NCBI GenBank assembly: GCA_008704415.1
Contig: VXIS01000049.1
Coordinates: 124,001-188,000, forward strand
Source: Sphaerosporella brunnea
Lineage: Eukaryota > Ascomycota > Pezizomycetes > Pezizales > Pyronemataceae
DNA: 64,000 bases
Direction of reading: 5' to 3'
Shown here piece after piece: positions 62,662 through 64,000 of this stretch. Each line of letters starts with the position of its first letter. Within the stretch, counting starts at the first letter, position 1. Below the pieces are notes generated by a model, which saw only the letters and a list, made by a program, of their open reading frames with translations, ran no database searches and had not been told where the DNA came from. Made by a program: the position numbers and the translations under genes.

Positions 62662-64000
62662 AGTCTCTTATACCTGTTATCCCTGACTATTTACTCCCGT
62701 AACGAGGAAGCTAGGTTTTTCGATTTTTGTGAAGGTGCGTCGTCACGCTCGCATGAACATTGTCCATCAAACTGCCGAGGGCGGGTTTCCATTTGCATGC
62801 GTCTTCTGTGCCATCTATTCTTCTGGCACCTCGGCTGCCCTTCTTACTCTTTTGCCACCAACGCCGCAATGGCTGTAGCCATTCCATGTAGTACCATTCT
62901 ATCCTCGTTTTCGCAACAAAGCTCTGGATGACCAGGAAGCCGTTCAGTTGCTTCTACGCTATAACAATCCCACCCGTTGGAACAGTACCAGCCTGGATGT
63001 CTACATGGTACAGGTGAGTGTGTTCTACACTGTGCAGATCCCCAGCTTTGCGTGCTGCGGGTTAGGAGATTGAATGTCCAATATTTTCATCAAACTGTCA
63101 AAACATACGGTGTTATGGTTTCTATCTGCTGTCTATAGCTGTACATACTATTCGGCTGGTGCTGAAAACCCACAACTAGGTATAATACAAGGTTCACGAC
63201 AAAGGAACTGCGCAGATGCAACCATCACGACCCCCTGCTACGCGGACCGCTTTTGACGTGGTTATGTTCGTCTAGGTTCGTTTAGGCGGCTTCTTTAGAT
63301 GGAGAATGTGCCTTCTATGGAGTGAAAATACGGACGATTATTTGATCTGACTGCAGGAGCCATTTACGCTGAGTGTGGGCTGGTGGGCTGGGACCCAAAT
63401 CACTGGCCATCCTATTTCGATCGGGAACGGCTCAGTCAGGCGGCTGAACTTCAGAGTCTTCCTGAGTGAAGCCGGGGTCGGACTTCAATTTTCATCATAT
63501 ATCTTGCATTTCTTTAGGAGAGGCGAAGATGTTCCTGTCGGATGCGGCGCTCGCACTCCCCGCTCTCACACTGGCCCAACTCTCATGGGCATGACGATCA
63601 ATTTACCTTCGTACCATTACCGCTTCGAACCGCTGCACTCTAGCAAGTGACGTCTAAATCAGCCCTGATAACACCGTGCCCAGCGAGATCTCACTCAGTC
63701 GTGTCTTGGCCGAAGCCGATGTGCACAGTCAGGCGTAGATGTGGTTCTCGGCGCCATCAGGTGACGCGATGAAGCAGACGTGGCATCACTTGAAACTGCA
63801 GTGATCGCTTTGTGTCCAGCGAGCGATGCTAGAGTGACACTGGACGGAGCCGGGATGGCACAGCCTCCCTCAACCTGTCCTTAGCCAATGCCGAAAGCTA
63901 GCGAGCATCAGACAACAAGATTTTGTGATCATGTTGCCCTGTCTTTGTCTATCTCATTCGAGTAGTGGAGGGTTCAATACCCGCTGGTTATGTGTATGTG
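62662..64000. other. No confident gene; exon-like plus-strand pieces
   Basis: Plus-strand open pieces include FRNKALDDQEAVQLLLRYN ending in GTGAGT (about 62900-63015), GAIYAECGLVGWDPNHWPSY (about 63357-63480) and a 91-codon frame at 63375-63650. These could be exons of one decayed gene, but I cannot name it. Nothing is seen at 63651-64000. Confidence 0.25.

Noticed and set aside
62940..63015. NNPTRWNSTSLDV resembles the hAT transposase motif TRWNSTY
   Set aside because: Only one short word matches; neighbouring residues and length do not fit a hAT transposase.
1..64000. CRISPR array or bacterial operon
   Set aside because: The tandem repeats found are coding minisatellites or transposon subterminal repeats without spacers, and intron structure and element types are fungal.

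Overview
The window looks like a transposon-rich, gene-poor stretch of a basidiomycete (probably agaricomycete) chromosome. Support comes from short 50-75 nt GT..AG introns in every gene model that can be rebuilt, a FunK1-type fungal protein kinase, Ty1/copia LTR elements, hAT elements with 8-bp target duplications, a Mutator-like (MULE) fragment and Tad1-like LINE ends. No bacterial operons, rRNA, confident tRNA or CRISPR array were seen. The organism is inferred from content only.

Layout. 1-6.5 kb carries three copies of a small intron-containing gene family (1-64 minus, 1663-2126 plus, 5865-6454 plus); a fourth, broken copy lies at 51.7-52.2 kb. Each copy has a 36-bp near-palindrome upstream. 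Between copies B and C lie a MULE transposase fragment split by a solo LTR and a copia pol fragment. 6.7-7.5 kb is an ~0.8-kb repeat whose inverted partner is at 61.2-62.0 kb. 8.2-9.1 kb is a hAT-type element. 9.5-11.6 kb holds a coiled-coil reading frame followed by a kinase-like reading frame, perhaps one broken gene. 12-25 kb has a LINE end, a hAT element and only weak reading frames. 25.6-27.9 kb is the FunK1 kinase. 28.1-29.1 kb is a non-autonomous TIR element with a TA duplication. 29.6-32.2 kb has a LINE RNase H end and a host gene split by a hAT element. 35.5-38.2 kb has host-like exons with two further hAT MITEs.

41.0-45.9 kb is a complete, apparently young copia retrotransposon: two LTRs differing by one base, a 5-bp duplication CGCAC, a primer site matching the initiator-tRNA anticodon arm, and gag and pol in one frame separated by a single UGA followed by CGG. 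46-50.7 kb has one plausible 147-aa gene and a hAT transposase relic. 51.7-57.6 kb has family copy D, gag-like remnants, a solo LTR and a two-exon hypothetical gene. 58.2-64 kb is a mosaic of repeats, LTRs and a copia RNase H tail.

The genes do not form a pathway. The main biology is transposon dynamics: nesting, solo LTR formation, in-frame MITE insertion into exons, and probable stop-codon readthrough. In addition there is an uncharacterised family of small proteins with a shared ending (pattern GxDIAW-N/D-x4-GT...GST) and a shared palindromic upstream element.
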